Positions 9,511 through 18,846 of a stretch of 64,000 nt of DNA are shown here, piece by piece. The stretch lies in NCBI RefSeq assembly GCF_027941775.1, contig NZ_CP115917.1, forward strand, positions 1,100,501-1,164,500, in the 5' to 3' direction. The position numbers were made by a program, and so were the translations under genes. Source of the DNA: Tenacibaculum pacificus (GTDB lineage: Bacteria; Bacteroidota; Bacteroidia; Flavobacteriales; Flavobacteriaceae). The notes below the pieces were generated by a model, which was given only the letters and a program-made list of their open reading frames with translations, ran no database searches and was not told where the DNA came from. Each line of letters opens with the position of its first letter. Within the stretch, counting starts at the first letter, position 1.

Positions 9511-9631
9511 TGTCACTTCGAATGAAATTATTTGTAATAAAATGAAAAATAATTTTGTATCGAGAAGTATTGTATTGTTCTCGATACAATTTTTACTTCG
9601 TTCCATTTATTAAAAATTACTCGAACTGACA
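9511..9631. repeat. REP-like palindromic repeat, family B
   Basis: About 121 bp bounded by tgtcacttcgaa and tcgaactgaca, which are inverted. It holds an internal perfect hairpin (ttgtatcgaga at 9556-9566 and tctcgatacaa at 9579-9589). It fills the 193-base gap between ATR and cobW inside the operon, so it is transcribed with it. Elements of this look are dispersed in flavobacterial genomes; no second copy is seen here. Confidence 0.6.
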
Positions 9632-9661
9632 GTGTTAAATAATTTATCAGAAAAAATCAGC

Positions 9662-10252
9662 TTATTTAGTAACTGCTTTCTTCTTTCTTTTGTATAAAAA
9701 TAAATTCCATTTCTCTTCGGCAACACCGTGTTTGTCCATTTCGGCTCTTGCCATGGTGAAAAATAAATCAGACATTCTGTTTACGTAGCTCATAATATAA
9801 TCGTGTACACATTCAGGATCTTCTTGCATTAAGGTTACTAATTGTCGTTCACCTCTTCTCATTTGTGTTCTACAAACGTGGCAAAGTGCCGATATTTCAT
9901 TTCCTCCAGGTAATAAAAAGTAATCAGAAGGAGAACTTATATTGTCTTCCATTTCATCCATCCAAACTTCACAGAAATCTGCGCCATCTTTAGGTTCAGG
10001 ATTTGGATTTATTTTTTTAGTACCTGACGGACGTGCTAAATGCGACATCATATTCATCATATCTTTTTGAATACGGTGTAAATTTGGTTGCCATTCGTGA
10101 TCGTTTCCTAATTTAGAACGCATCAATCCTATGGTAGAATTTACTTCGTCTAAAGTTCCGATACATTCAATTCTTGCTGAGTTTTTAAATTCTCTTTTTC
10201 CTCCAAAAACGCCAGTTGTACCTTTGTCTCCTTTTCTTGTGTAAATTTTCAT
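9662..10252 (-). CDS. Cob(I)alamin adenosyltransferase, PduO type
   Basis: Transfers the adenosyl group of ATP to cob(I)yrinic acid a,c-diamide or a related corrinoid. The 196-residue protein begins with the PduO-type signature MKIYTRKGDKGTTGVFGG and has ECIGTLDEVNSTIGL. Near the C-terminus it carries SYVNRMSDLFFTMARAE, with the Arg-x-Ser-Asp that binds ATP and the corrin face. The start overlaps the end of cobB by 4 bases (translational coupling). The C-terminus is basic (YKRKKKAVTK). Confidence 0.95.
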   Translation of the reverse strand: MKIYTRKGDKGTTGVFGGKREFKNSARIECIGTLDEVNSTIGLMRSKLGNDHEWQPNLHRIQKDMMNMMSHLARPSGTKKINPNPEPKDGADFCEVWMDEMEDNISSPSDYFLLPGGNEISALCHVCRTQMRRGERQLVTLMQEDPECVHDYIMSYVNRMSDLFFTMARAEMDKHGVAEEKWNLFLYKRKKKAVTK

Positions 10253-11565
10253 ATAGTATTATTTATTTCGTTAATCAATTGTAAAAGTATTTCTGATGTA
10301 CCAAAATAATGATGTACATAAGAAGCCATTACCTTGTTTTTTTTATAAATTTTAGTGGTAGTATTACCTGCTCTGGCATTTGTAATTATTGCGTTAATAG
10401 ATGTTTCGTTATCATTTATTAAGCTTGAATAATGAAATTCGTGTCCTTTAAAAATATGCTCGTTAATTTTAGAAGTTCGATATCCTAAATGTAATTTTTT
10501 ATCAGCAATTGTAGCTTCAAAATCAAAAATACCCGCCATTTTAAAAGCGGTCTTATTTTCTGATATAATCGTTTTTCCTAAATACATCATTCCGCCACAT
10601 TCAGCATAAATTTGCCCGTTATTTTCTGCAAATTTTTGAATACTCGTAAGCATTTTTGTATTACAAGATAATTCTTTTAAATACGATTCAGGATACCCTC
10701 CAGCAAAATATATAAAATCACAATCAGGAATTTTATCATCTTTTATAGGACTGAAAAATTCAACAGTTCCTAATGTTTCCATCGCTGAAATACTTTGAGG
10801 ATACATAAAATTAAAAGCTTCATCTTTAGCTACTGCAAATTTTATTTTTTTAGGCTGAATTATTTTTTCTGATGAAACACTTATTGGTTTAATTTCTTTG
10901 GATGCTTCTAAAATAGCTTTCCAATCGATTGTTTTTTCTAGCTCATCAGCAATTTGATTGATAACAGTATCAAATTTTTCAATTTCTTGAATATTTAAAC
11001 CTAAATGTCTTGAAGGAATTTCAATGTTTTTTAAGTTCGATAAATAACCAAAACAGTGTACGCTAATATCATCACAAGCTTCTTTTAACATTTTATAATG
11101 TCTTTCAGAACCAACACGATTAAAAACAACGCCCATTATTTGAACTTCTTTATCAAAGTTTACAAAACCCTGAATAAGCGGCGCAACAGAATACGCAACA
11201 GATTTGGCATCAATCACCATTAAAACGGGTGTTTTTAGCTTTTTAGCCATTTCGGCGGTACTTCCTTGGTCTTTTTTTGCGCCATCAAATAAACCCATAA
11301 CACCTTCGATACAACTAATTTGAGCATCTTTACCATAAAAATGCAAACTATTATGTATCTGATTTTGTGTCATCATAAATAAATCGAGATTCACACCAAC
11401 TTTGTTACAAGCTAATTGATGAAATTTTGGGTCGATATAATCTGGACCAACTTTAAAAGGTTGTACAGCGTATTTTTTTCGTTTGAATAAACGCAATAAT
11501 CCTAAGGTAAGGGTTGTTTTACCTGCGTTGCTACTTGGTGCTGATATGATGAGTTGTTTGGTCAA
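10249..11565 (-). CDS. cobB/cbiA: Cobyrinic acid a,c-diamide synthase
   Basis: Glutamine-dependent amidotransferase that amidates the a and c side chains of the corrin ring. In its 438 residues, the N-terminal ATPase has the P-loop-like SAPSSNAGKTTLTLGLLR and PFKVGPDYIDPKFH. The C-terminal glutaminase has FAGGYPE, the nucleophile cysteine in YAECGGMMYLG, and the late histidine pair in MASYVHHYFG. It lies 10 bases after chlI-chlD and overlaps the ATR gene. Because CbiG and CbiD are present, cbiA is the alternative name; substrate choice (with or without cobalt) cannot be read from sequence. Confidence 0.95.
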   Translation of the reverse strand: MTKQLIISAPSSNAGKTTLTLGLLRLFKRKKYAVQPFKVGPDYIDPKFHQLACNKVGVNLDLFMMTQNQIHNSLHFYGKDAQISCIEGVMGLFDGAKKDQGSTAEMAKKLKTPVLMVIDAKSVAYSVAPLIQGFVNFDKEVQIMGVVFNRVGSERHYKMLKEACDDISVHCFGYLSNLKNIEIPSRHLGLNIQEIEKFDTVINQIADELEKTIDWKAILEASKEIKPISVSSEKIIQPKKIKFAVAKDEAFNFMYPQSISAMETLGTVEFFSPIKDDKIPDCDFIYFAGGYPESYLKELSCNTKMLTSIQKFAENNGQIYAECGGMMYLGKTIISENKTAFKMAGIFDFEATIADKKLHLGYRTSKINEHIFKGHEFHYSSLINDNETSINAIITNARAGNTTTKIYKKNKVMASYVHHYFGTSEILLQLINEINNTI

Positions 11566-11575
11566 AAAATAAAAT

Positions 11576-13219
11576 TTATAGGTTTTCAGTAATTAAAATT
11601 TCATAATTGGCGTGAATACTGTTTGCAAGTTCTTTTGCTTCACCAATTTTTACGATTCCTTTTTCGGCATCAATAATTTGTGTTTTATCAATTCCTTTGC
11701 AATAAGTTTGAAAAGATAATACGGTATCTTCTAAATTATTTTCTGCGTTTAATTTACCATCAGTAATAATATGAAGATTGTGATTAAAATCTATATTAGC
11801 ACAATTTCTTTTTATCAATTTAAAACCTGCACTTAAATTTGTTTTTCCGCCTGTTTTAAGATTTTTTAACGCTATTTCAACATCACCTAAAACAGCAGTT
11901 TGATTTAAAATTAATTGCGCATCTCCATCAAATAATGAAATAATAGAAAATTGTGTGTTTTGATTTTTAGAGTTTTCGGCTATTTTATGCACACTTCCTT
12001 TTGCATAAGCAATAATTTGATTTTTTAACATAGAACCGCTAGAATCTATTAAAAAAATATGATGCTGTTTTAAAAGTGTACTTTTTCGTTTGGTTTTTAA
12101 GTCAAATTTATCGGTAGCTAAATATTGTCCAACTGTTTTTTTTGTATCAGTAATTGTAATATTTCCTGCTGAATTTTTAATTGAATTAACACCATTTTCT
12201 TGGGTGTTTTTAGTGCTGTTTTTTTGCTTCTGAAATTTATTCTTCGGAATTAAAAATGCTATTTTTTCTTCTTTTGATGCGTTTGTTTCAGAAGGATTTT
12301 TAGGAGGTTTTTCGTCTTTATTTTCTGGAGCTTGGTTTTGCTGATTTTGATTCGGATTTAAACTTCGATGATTTAAAACAAAATCGGCAATAGTATCTAC
12401 GTCTTTTTTTGTGATTTCAGTAGCATTTTTATAAGCAGAAAAAGCTCTTGCAGTTTTTACTAATAAAATATCGGCACGAAGTCCTTCTACTTGATGTAAA
12501 ACGGCTATTTCGCTACAATATTCAATAATTTCATCAGTTATTTTTATCGATAATAAAACCTCTTTTGCCTTAATTATTTGTTTAGCGATAGTAGCATCTT
12601 TACTTTTATAAGCATCGATAAAAGGGATAGGCGCATCATCAAACAAAAAACGTTGCTTTATTATTTTTTGACGGATTTTTACATCCGTAGGAGTTGTAAC
12701 GTTTACACTTAAACCAAAACGATCTTTTAGTTGTGGTCTTAAACTTCCTTCTTCAGGATTCATAGAACCGACTAAGCAAAATCTACTTTTAAAATAACGA
12801 GAAATTCCTTCTCTTTCTAAATAATAATTTCCAGAAGCGGCGGCATCTAATAAAATATCAGTAAGATAATCTTGTAATAAATTAACTTCATCAACATATA
12901 AAATACCTTGATGTGCTTGTGCCATTAATCCGAGGTTAACAACTTCTTTTTTAGTGTTTATCAATTGCTCTAAATCGATACTTCCAAGAAGTCTATCTTC
13001 AGAAACACCAATAGGTAAATTAACAAAAGGGTGTTTTTGTTGATTTTCCATTAGGCTAGTTAACGAACGTATTAAAGTGGTTTTTCCTGTTCCTTTATCG
13101 CCGATGGCTAATACGCCACCAATAAGCGGATCGACCAAATTTAAAATTAAGGCTAACTTAAAATTATCTTGTCCAACGATTGCCGAAAAAGGGAAGTGGT
13201 ATTTTTTTTTATTTTCCAT
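11576..13219 (-). CDS. ChlI-ChlD type chelatase AAA+/VWA fusion
   Basis: Motor subunit for the CobN chelatase. Residues 1-290 form a BchI/ChlI-like AAA+ ATPase with Walker A GDKGTGKTT at 40-48, Walker B ILYVDEVNLL and an SMNPEEGSLRPQLKDRFG insert. A hydrophilic Asn/Pro/Lys-rich linker follows (NQNQQNQAPENKDEKPPKNPSE). The C-terminal part is a von Willebrand A domain with the MIDAS sequence DSSGSML. In other bacteria this function is split into CobS/CobT or ChlI/ChlD; here one 547-residue protein carries both. Placement in the cobalamin operon and the absence of any chlorophyll gene indicate cobalt rather than magnesium (inference). Its start is adjacent to the end of the metal transporter gene. 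Confidence 0.92.
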   Translation of the reverse strand: MENKKKYHFPFSAIVGQDNFKLALILNLVDPLIGGVLAIGDKGTGKTTLIRSLTSLMENQQKHPFVNLPIGVSEDRLLGSIDLEQLINTKKEVVNLGLMAQAHQGILYVDEVNLLQDYLTDILLDAAASGNYYLEREGISRYFKSRFCLVGSMNPEEGSLRPQLKDRFGLSVNVTTPTDVKIRQKIIKQRFLFDDAPIPFIDAYKSKDATIAKQIIKAKEVLLSIKITDEIIEYCSEIAVLHQVEGLRADILLVKTARAFSAYKNATEITKKDVDTIADFVLNHRSLNPNQNQQNQAPENKDEKPPKNPSETNASKEEKIAFLIPKNKFQKQKNSTKNTQENGVNSIKNSAGNITITDTKKTVGQYLATDKFDLKTKRKSTLLKQHHIFLIDSSGSMLKNQIIAYAKGSVHKIAENSKNQNTQFSIISLFDGDAQLILNQTAVLGDVEIALKNLKTGGKTNLSAGFKLIKRNCANIDFNHNLHIITDGKLNAENNLEDTVLSFQTYCKGIDKTQIIDAEKGIVKIGEAKELANSIHANYEILITENL

Positions 13220-13935
13220 TATAAAGCCGAAATACTATTATACAACCATACAAATCCGATAATTGCCGATGCAACTCCCGCAACGCCGTTCATCCATTTA
13301 AAAATAGCTAAATTTCGCTCTAAAAAACGACTCATTACATAAATTAAAACATAACTATAAACACCCATTGCTACAATAATTCCTAAAGATTCTACAGCAA
13401 GAATAAGAATCGCTTCACTTACGGTATCACTACTTAAAACTAAGGCGGAAGTTAAAGCGCCACCTGTACCTGCTAAACCGTGTAGCATTCCAATCCAAAA
13501 TGATTTATTCATCGGATTTACAGCAATTTCTTCGCCTTTAGTTCCGTGTAAATGTATCGGATTAGAAAGGTCGTGTTCGTGTGCTTCAATTTTTTTATGA
13601 TCTTTTACCATTTCATTTATTTCATGATTTCTTTTGATAGCCACAATTCCTAGCCAAATCATAATAGGACCAACAGCAAGTTCAGCATAAAAAGATATAT
13701 CATTGATAAATAAAGTAGCCATACTTTTAAAAAGGAGTGCTATTCCTCCGAAAAGTAATAAAGTTACAGAATGTCCAAATGCCCATTGTGATGCTTTAAA
13801 AACAGTTTTAAAACTCACTTTTTGTTTATTGATAGCATTTTCGGTAGCTAAAACTGAAACTGCGGTTACATGGTCAGGCTCAAAAGAATGTAAAATTCCT
13901 GCCATTAAAGGTCTAACTAATGATACTATTGTCAT
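13219..13935 (-). CDS. NicO/UreH-like nickel-cobalt transporter
   Basis: Integral membrane protein of 238 residues with about six hydrophobic segments. The metal-binding signature HSFEPDHVTAVS sits in the first segment, and GMLHGLAGTGGALTSALVL in a later one; both are typical of the NiCoT/RcnA/UreH superfamily. A hydrophilic loop rich in His (HEHDLSNPIHLHG) lies in between. It overlaps the end of cbiD by 23 bases, and chlI-chlD follows at once. The operon context under a cobalamin riboswitch supports cobalt uptake. Efflux (RcnA-like) is possible from family alone but fits the context less well. Confidence 0.87.
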   Translation of the reverse strand: MTIVSLVRPLMAGILHSFEPDHVTAVSVLATENAINKQKVSFKTVFKASQWAFGHSVTLLLFGGIALLFKSMATLFINDISFYAELAVGPIMIWLGIVAIKRNHEINEMVKDHKKIEAHEHDLSNPIHLHGTKGEEIAVNPMNKSFWIGMLHGLAGTGGALTSALVLSSDTVSEAILILAVESLGIIVAMGVYSYVLIYVMSRFLERNLAIFKWMNGVAGVASAIIGFVWLYNSISAL

Positions 13936-15016
13936 TTTTAATGTATTTAATAAGTGTTCCGTCTTTATGAATTAGGTAAATATTTAAGTCTACCTTTTTA
14001 ATTTTTGTATGTGTATGTTTGTAACAGTGGGCTAATAATAGTTGAAAAAATGGCGAATTTTGTTCAAATTCAAACAGCTCAATTAATCGCCCAGCCATGT
14101 TTAATTCTTTAATTTTATCAGCATCGTAAAAACCAACTTCTTTCGCTAATTTTACTACAAAATCTTTATTCCAGCTAGACACACAACTATGTGTATCAGT
14201 AATTCCGCCAGCTAATTTTACTGCTTTTCCTAGCATAATTCCAATGCTAACTTTTTTTATAGCACATTGATTTACTTTCGTAAGTGTTTCTCCAATCCAG
14301 TTTCCATAATGAATAAAAGCATATTCGGGTAAATGACTAAATTTATCAGATAAAAACTTTTCACTTCTTGCGCCTGAATTAATTACTAATTCGGAAATGT
14401 TATTTGCAATAGCAACATCAATTCCTTGCTCAATACTTGCAATATATGATGATGATGAATATGGTTTTACAATTCCTGTTGTTCCTAAAATAGATAATCC
14501 ATTCATAATTCCAACACGTTCATTAAGCGTACGCTTGGCTAATTTTTTTCCATCGACAACATAAACAGTAACCGAAACACCACATTCTAAATCGTAATCA
14601 TGTAACAATTTTTGAATTGCACTGCTTATCATTTTTCTAGGAACAGGATTTATAGCAGGTTCGCCAATTGCTAATTCTAAACCTTTAAGCGTAACTGTTC
14701 CAACGCCATCACCTGCAAAAAACTGAATACCTTTTTGCTGCGTTAATTTTAAAACACAACCTATTTCAGCTCCGTTTGTAACATCAGGATCATCTCCTGC
14801 ATCTTTAATAACTGAACATTTAGCGGTGTCTTGTGTAAATTCACAATGATGAATTGGAATTTCGATTATTTTATCAATAGGTAAATGAACTTTTACGGTA
14901 GCGTTTTTTTTCTGATGAATAATTGCCATCAATCCAGATTTTGCCGAAGCAGTAGCACAAGTTCCTGTAGTGAAACCATCCCGTAAAGGTCCTTTTGGAA
15001 TTTTTCTTAAACTCAT
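13913..15016 (-). CDS. cbiD: Cobalt-precorrin-5B C1-methyltransferase CbiD
   Basis: Methylates C1 of the corrin ring in the oxygen-independent branch. The 367 residues start with LRKIPKGPLRDGFTTGTCATASAKSG, the CbiD signature, and contain KDAGDDPDVTNGAEIGC and GDGVGTVTLKGLELAIGEPAINPVPR. The GNWIGETL and GITDTHSCVSSWN segments are also family hallmarks. It overlaps cobK by 4 bases and the transporter by 23. Its presence, with CbiG, places the ring-contraction steps in the anaerobic-type pathway. Confidence 0.96.
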   Translation of the reverse strand: MSLRKIPKGPLRDGFTTGTCATASAKSGLMAIIHQKKNATVKVHLPIDKIIEIPIHHCEFTQDTAKCSVIKDAGDDPDVTNGAEIGCVLKLTQQKGIQFFAGDGVGTVTLKGLELAIGEPAINPVPRKMISSAIQKLLHDYDLECGVSVTVYVVDGKKLAKRTLNERVGIMNGLSILGTTGIVKPYSSSSYIASIEQGIDVAIANNISELVINSGARSEKFLSDKFSHLPEYAFIHYGNWIGETLTKVNQCAIKKVSIGIMLGKAVKLAGGITDTHSCVSSWNKDFVVKLAKEVGFYDADKIKELNMAGRLIELFEFEQNSPFFQLLLAHCYKHTHTKIKKVDLNIYLIHKDGTLIKYIKNDNSIIS

Positions 15017-15774
15017 ATTTTTGAGTTTTTTAGAGTTGATAATTCGCTAATTAGCTCATTTTCATTAAAAACCATCTTAAAATACTTCGAAATTTTGGGT
15101 TGTTTGATAATTATTATTTGTGTGTCAGTTTTTAAAGCTGCTTGAATTTTCGTATTTAAAAAACCGCTGTTTCCTGTTTCTTTAGTTAAAATGATATCAA
15201 TATTTTTTTCTTTGATAATCGAAATTTCTTTATCTAAATCCGAAGAAGGAAATTCTAAAATTAATTGATTTTTTGGGAAATTACTTTCAGATGCAATCGC
15301 TAAAGATTCTGGTCTGTTTAATATTCTAAAATAAGTAATATTCTTTAACCACCAAGGTTTTAATATTTTAATAGATTGAACGCCTGTTAATGCCAATACT
15401 ATTTTTTCTGATGATAATAAATTTAAAGCATCGGTATAATTATTTACATAAAATACTGATGAATTTATGGTTTTAGAAAGTAGTTCTCGTCCAAAACGTA
15501 TTACAGGGATTTGTAAATTTTCGGCAACTTTCGCAATAGTTTTGTGTAAAATTTCTGCAAAAGGATGCGAGGCATTTATAATGATGTTAATATTATTTTC
15601 GATTAGATAATTTTCTAAATCTTTTTCAGTTAACGCACCATATCTGTAACTGGCAATTTGAGTTTCTTTAAAAGAGATACTTGTTTTTGTTGAATACACA
15701 AAAGGCATCAGTTTTTCTTGAAGCAAGGTTGCTACTTTTTTACCTTCTGTTGTTCCTCCAAATACAAGTATCAT
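15013..15774 (-). CDS. cobK/cbiJ: Precorrin-6A (cobalt-precorrin-6A) reductase
   Basis: NAD(P)H-dependent reduction of the corrin macrocycle before the CbiET step. The 253-residue protein begins MILVFGGTTEGKKVATLLQ, the CobK nucleotide-binding motif, and has NASHPFAEILHKTIA and ILTKETGNSGFLNTKIQAA. All are conserved in the family. It lies 30 bases after cbiG-cbiF, and its end overlaps the cbiD start (ATGA). Confidence 0.94.
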   Translation of the reverse strand: MILVFGGTTEGKKVATLLQEKLMPFVYSTKTSISFKETQIASYRYGALTEKDLENYLIENNINIIINASHPFAEILHKTIAKVAENLQIPVIRFGRELLSKTINSSVFYVNNYTDALNLLSSEKIVLALTGVQSIKILKPWWLKNITYFRILNRPESLAIASESNFPKNQLILEFPSSDLDKEISIIKEKNIDIILTKETGNSGFLNTKIQAALKTDTQIIIIKQPKISKYFKMVFNENELISELSTLKNSKI

Positions 15775-15804
15775 TTTATCTTTTATTATTTTATAGATGA
15801 TTTA

Positions 15805-17646
15805 TTACTCGGTAACTACAAATTTTTTGTTAGTTCTAAAAATATGTTTCCATTCAGGATTGTATAATTGCGATCTATTTTTACGTGCTCCAATAGCACT
15901 ACCAACAACAATTAATACGGTTCTTGTTTTTTTACTCTTCTTTACAATTTCGGCAAGGTTTTCTAATTTTCCTTGATAAATTTCTTCATCTTTCCAAGTG
16001 ATTCTGTATAGTACAGCTACTGGAGTATCGGCATCAAAATGTTCTAATAATTGCGCTTGTACTTTTGATGCAATTCCTGCACTTAAAAAAATACACATTG
16101 TTGAATTTGTTGCTGCAAATGCCGAAATACTTTCTTTTGATGGCATTGGCGTTTTTCCTTCACCACGAGTTAAAACAATAGATTGTACAACTTCAGGAAT
16201 AGTAAATTCTGATTTTAAAACGGCAGCGGCTGCACTAAATGACGATATTCCTGGAACAATAAAATACTCCATTTCTAACTCATCAAAAATGGTCATTTGC
16301 TCTTGAATTGCACCATATAAAGAAGGATCACCACATTGTAAACGAACAATTGAATTCCCTTTTTTATAATGTTCTTGCATTAAAGAAACTTGTTCTTCCA
16401 AGGTCATCATTGCAGAATTTCTAACTACAGCAGAAGGTTTACACCAATTGGTCATTTCTTCAGGAATTAAACTTCCTGCATATAAAACACAATCAGCTTC
16501 TTCTAAATATATTTTTCCTTTTACGGTTATTAATTCCTCATCACCAGGACCTGCACCAATAATTGCAACAGCAGTTTTACGAACTGCTTTTGCATCTAAA
16601 GCAACCGAAAAAGTGAATTTTTCATTGTTTTCAATATGAATTTTTTGTTTTTCAACAAGTAATTCTTTATTTCCAGATAATAACATTGCACAAGATTCTG
16701 AAACTCCTGCAACACCAATTTTAGATTGTACCATTTCACTCGGATTTGGTATTGAAATAGTATTTATTTCATCCGAAGTAAATGTGCTAAAAGGAATATT
16801 ATTTTTTGTGCTAAAATCTAAATATGCTTGTTGATTAGCTTTTATATCAATAGAACCAAAGTTTTTAATTGCTGAAAAATGCAATCCTTCGTTAGCTAAT
16901 TTATTTTTGAATGTTTCTTGAAAAACATTGAAATCTAATTTTTTAGAACATCCAGAGCCAACTGATAATACTTTAGGAATAAAAAATAAACTAGGAATTT
17001 TTGCTTCGTATATTTTATAACTTACAGCAATAAATAAATCAAATTGTGTGTAATCAATATCTTTTTCATCATAAAATACAGTCACAAAACTAGGAACTAT
17101 TTTTTCTAAATGCTGTGTTCCTTTATCTTTAATATCTAAAAGTAAAGCGGTTGGTTTATTATTCACAAACAACGCCATTGTTTTAGTTATTGATAATGAA
17201 CTTTCTGTTTGCCAGTCAAATTGAGTACCAAGCGTATCTAAAGCCCAAATTTCTTGCACATCGCTAGATGTTGATATCACAGGGTTTGCTCCTAAAACAG
17301 CCGATACTTTTAAAGCGAAATTATTAGCACCTCCTTTGTGTCCGCTTAATACAGATTGTACATTTACTCCTAAATCATCCACAGAAATAACCGCAGGATC
17401 GGTGTTTTTATCTTGAATATATGGTGCAATTAATCGCACACAAATACCTAATGCTGTAACAAAACAAATACCATCTAATTTTGAAAAATTATCGGTTAAA
17501 TAATCAGAAATAGAGGTAATAGTTGATACATTTCCGTTTGTAGATTCTAAGGTAGTTATTACCAATGATTTTGAAAATTCTTTCTGAATGATAAGGGCTT
17601 TTTCTAATCCTTTTTCAGTAACTGCTATAATGGCTATTTTTTTCAT
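15805..17646 (-). CDS. CbiG-CbiF fusion: cobalt-precorrin-5A hydrolase and C11-methyltransferase
   Basis: A 613-residue two-domain protein. Residues 1-350 are CbiG (DGICFVTALGICVRLIAP, VQSVLSGHKGGANNFA, VLSVGSGCSKKLDF, GVAGVSESCAMLLSG), which opens the lactone and releases acetaldehyde. Residues 357-613 are CbiF/CobM (AIIGAGPGDEELITVKG, VRLQCGDPSLYGAIQEQ, VPGISSFSAAAAVL, LTRGEGKTPMP), an SAM-dependent corrin methyltransferase. The two act in consecutive steps (C11 methylation, then lactone opening), so fusion may favour channelling of an unstable intermediate (inference). It is contiguous with cbiET. Confidence 0.94.
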   Translation of the reverse strand: MKKIAIIAVTEKGLEKALIIQKEFSKSLVITTLESTNGNVSTITSISDYLTDNFSKLDGICFVTALGICVRLIAPYIQDKNTDPAVISVDDLGVNVQSVLSGHKGGANNFALKVSAVLGANPVISTSSDVQEIWALDTLGTQFDWQTESSLSITKTMALFVNNKPTALLLDIKDKGTQHLEKIVPSFVTVFYDEKDIDYTQFDLFIAVSYKIYEAKIPSLFFIPKVLSVGSGCSKKLDFNVFQETFKNKLANEGLHFSAIKNFGSIDIKANQQAYLDFSTKNNIPFSTFTSDEINTISIPNPSEMVQSKIGVAGVSESCAMLLSGNKELLVEKQKIHIENNEKFTFSVALDAKAVRKTAVAIIGAGPGDEELITVKGKIYLEEADCVLYAGSLIPEEMTNWCKPSAVVRNSAMMTLEEQVSLMQEHYKKGNSIVRLQCGDPSLYGAIQEQMTIFDELEMEYFIVPGISSFSAAAAVLKSEFTIPEVVQSIVLTRGEGKTPMPSKESISAFAATNSTMCIFLSAGIASKVQAQLLEHFDADTPVAVLYRITWKDEEIYQGKLENLAEIVKKSKKTRTVLIVVGSAIGARKNRSQLYNPEWKHIFRTNKKFVVTE

Positions 17647-18846
17647 TTATATTTTTTCTGCTGAATGAATGCTAATTTTGTTATGCTCATTTACTTGAAT
17701 CACACTCGTATTTATAGTATAATTTAATGTAGTAAGCTCTTTTATAAATATATTGGTACTGTTTTGTTTTACGGCATTGGTAACAATCCTAGCTTTCGGA
17801 TTTAATTTATGAATTAGATAAATTAATTCATTTAATCTGCCACCGTGTCCGCCAATAAATACGACATCTGGAATTTGAAATTCTTCTAAATTGAGGTTAA
17901 AAAAATCATCAATAATAATAGCGATGCCAGGAGTAGAGAAGCGTTCTGTATTTTGCTGAATAATATTTCCGCATACAGTTCGTTTTTCAAAAGCGACTAT
18001 TTTTAAATGTGGATACTGTTGTTTTGCTTCAATAGCAACCGAACCTGTGCAAGCTCCAATATCCCAAAAAACTGTTTTATTTTGTAATTGTAAAGCGTTT
18101 ATCGTACTTAATCGGATAGGCATTTTGGTAATCATATTTGCCCGATTCGGTAAAGGAATAAAAGCATCATCAGCCATTCCAAAAGGTTTTTCTTTGGATG
18201 TTGTTTTCTTTAATAAAACACAATTTAAATGGTCATGTGATTTTTTTGTACAAGTTGCTAAATCAAGTGTTTCAATATGTTCATTATTTCCGTCTAAAGC
18301 TTCGCCAACGGTAATACTGTAATTATCAAAACCATATTTTAACAAACGTTTTGCAATTTCCGAAGGTGTTTTTTTAGCATCTGTTAATACGCCGATTAAT
18401 TTATTTCTGTTGATTAAAGCTTCATCTAAAGCCGACCAATCTCTACCGTGAACAGATATCGATTTTAAAGCATTATAATTTGTTTGTGTTTTATGACATA
18501 ATAATTGAATACTGTTAAAATAGGGGGTAGCTTTTAATTTTACGTTTGGTAATAAGCGTTGTAACGTGTTTCCGAATCCATAGAAAAAAGGATCTCCAGA
18601 AGCGAAAACTACAATTGTTGTATCAATTTTTTTATATTTATTGATAAGAAAATCCATTTTACCTGAAATTTCAATCCAAGTATGATTTTCTGGTAAGTAT
18701 GATTTTACCAATTGATAATGACGTTTTCCGCCAGAAAAAACACTTGATTCTTGAATCAATTTCAAGACATCATTATTAAATTTTGGCGTTGGATGATTGC
18801 TAGTTCCAATCAAATGAAAATCGATATGTTTTTGAATTTTATTCAT
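17647..18846 (-). CDS. cbiET/cobL: CbiE-CbiT precorrin-6Y C5,15-methyltransferase (decarboxylating)
   Basis: A 399-residue fusion equivalent to CobL. Residues 1-215 are the CbiE methyltransferase (FHLIGTS, SGGKRHYQLV, VVFASGDPFFYGFGNTL, SVHGRDWSALDEAL). Residues 235-399 are CbiT, a Rossmann methyltransferase with motif I DIGACTGSVAIEA at 262-274 and PDVVFIGGHGGRLNELI. It adds methyl groups at C5 and C15 and decarboxylates the C12 acetate. It abuts bluB and cbiG-cbiF without a gap. Confidence 0.95.
   Translation of the reverse strand: MNKIQKHIDFHLIGTSNHPTPKFNNDVLKLIQESSVFSGGKRHYQLVKSYLPENHTWIEISGKMDFLINKYKKIDTTIVVFASGDPFFYGFGNTLQRLLPNVKLKATPYFNSIQLLCHKTQTNYNALKSISVHGRDWSALDEALINRNKLIGVLTDAKKTPSEIAKRLLKYGFDNYSITVGEALDGNNEHIETLDLATCTKKSHDHLNCVLLKKTTSKEKPFGMADDAFIPLPNRANMITKMPIRLSTINALQLQNKTVFWDIGACTGSVAIEAKQQYPHLKIVAFEKRTVCGNIIQQNTERFSTPGIAIIIDDFFNLNLEEFQIPDVVFIGGHGGRLNELIYLIHKLNPKARIVTNAVKQNSTNIFIKELTTLNYTINTSVIQVNEHNKISIHSAEKI

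Noticed and set aside
11576-13219. Magnesium chelatase for chlorophyll synthesis
   Set aside because: ChlI/ChlD similarity is real, but there is no bch/chl gene and the operon is wholly devoted to cobalamin, so a cobalt role is preferred.
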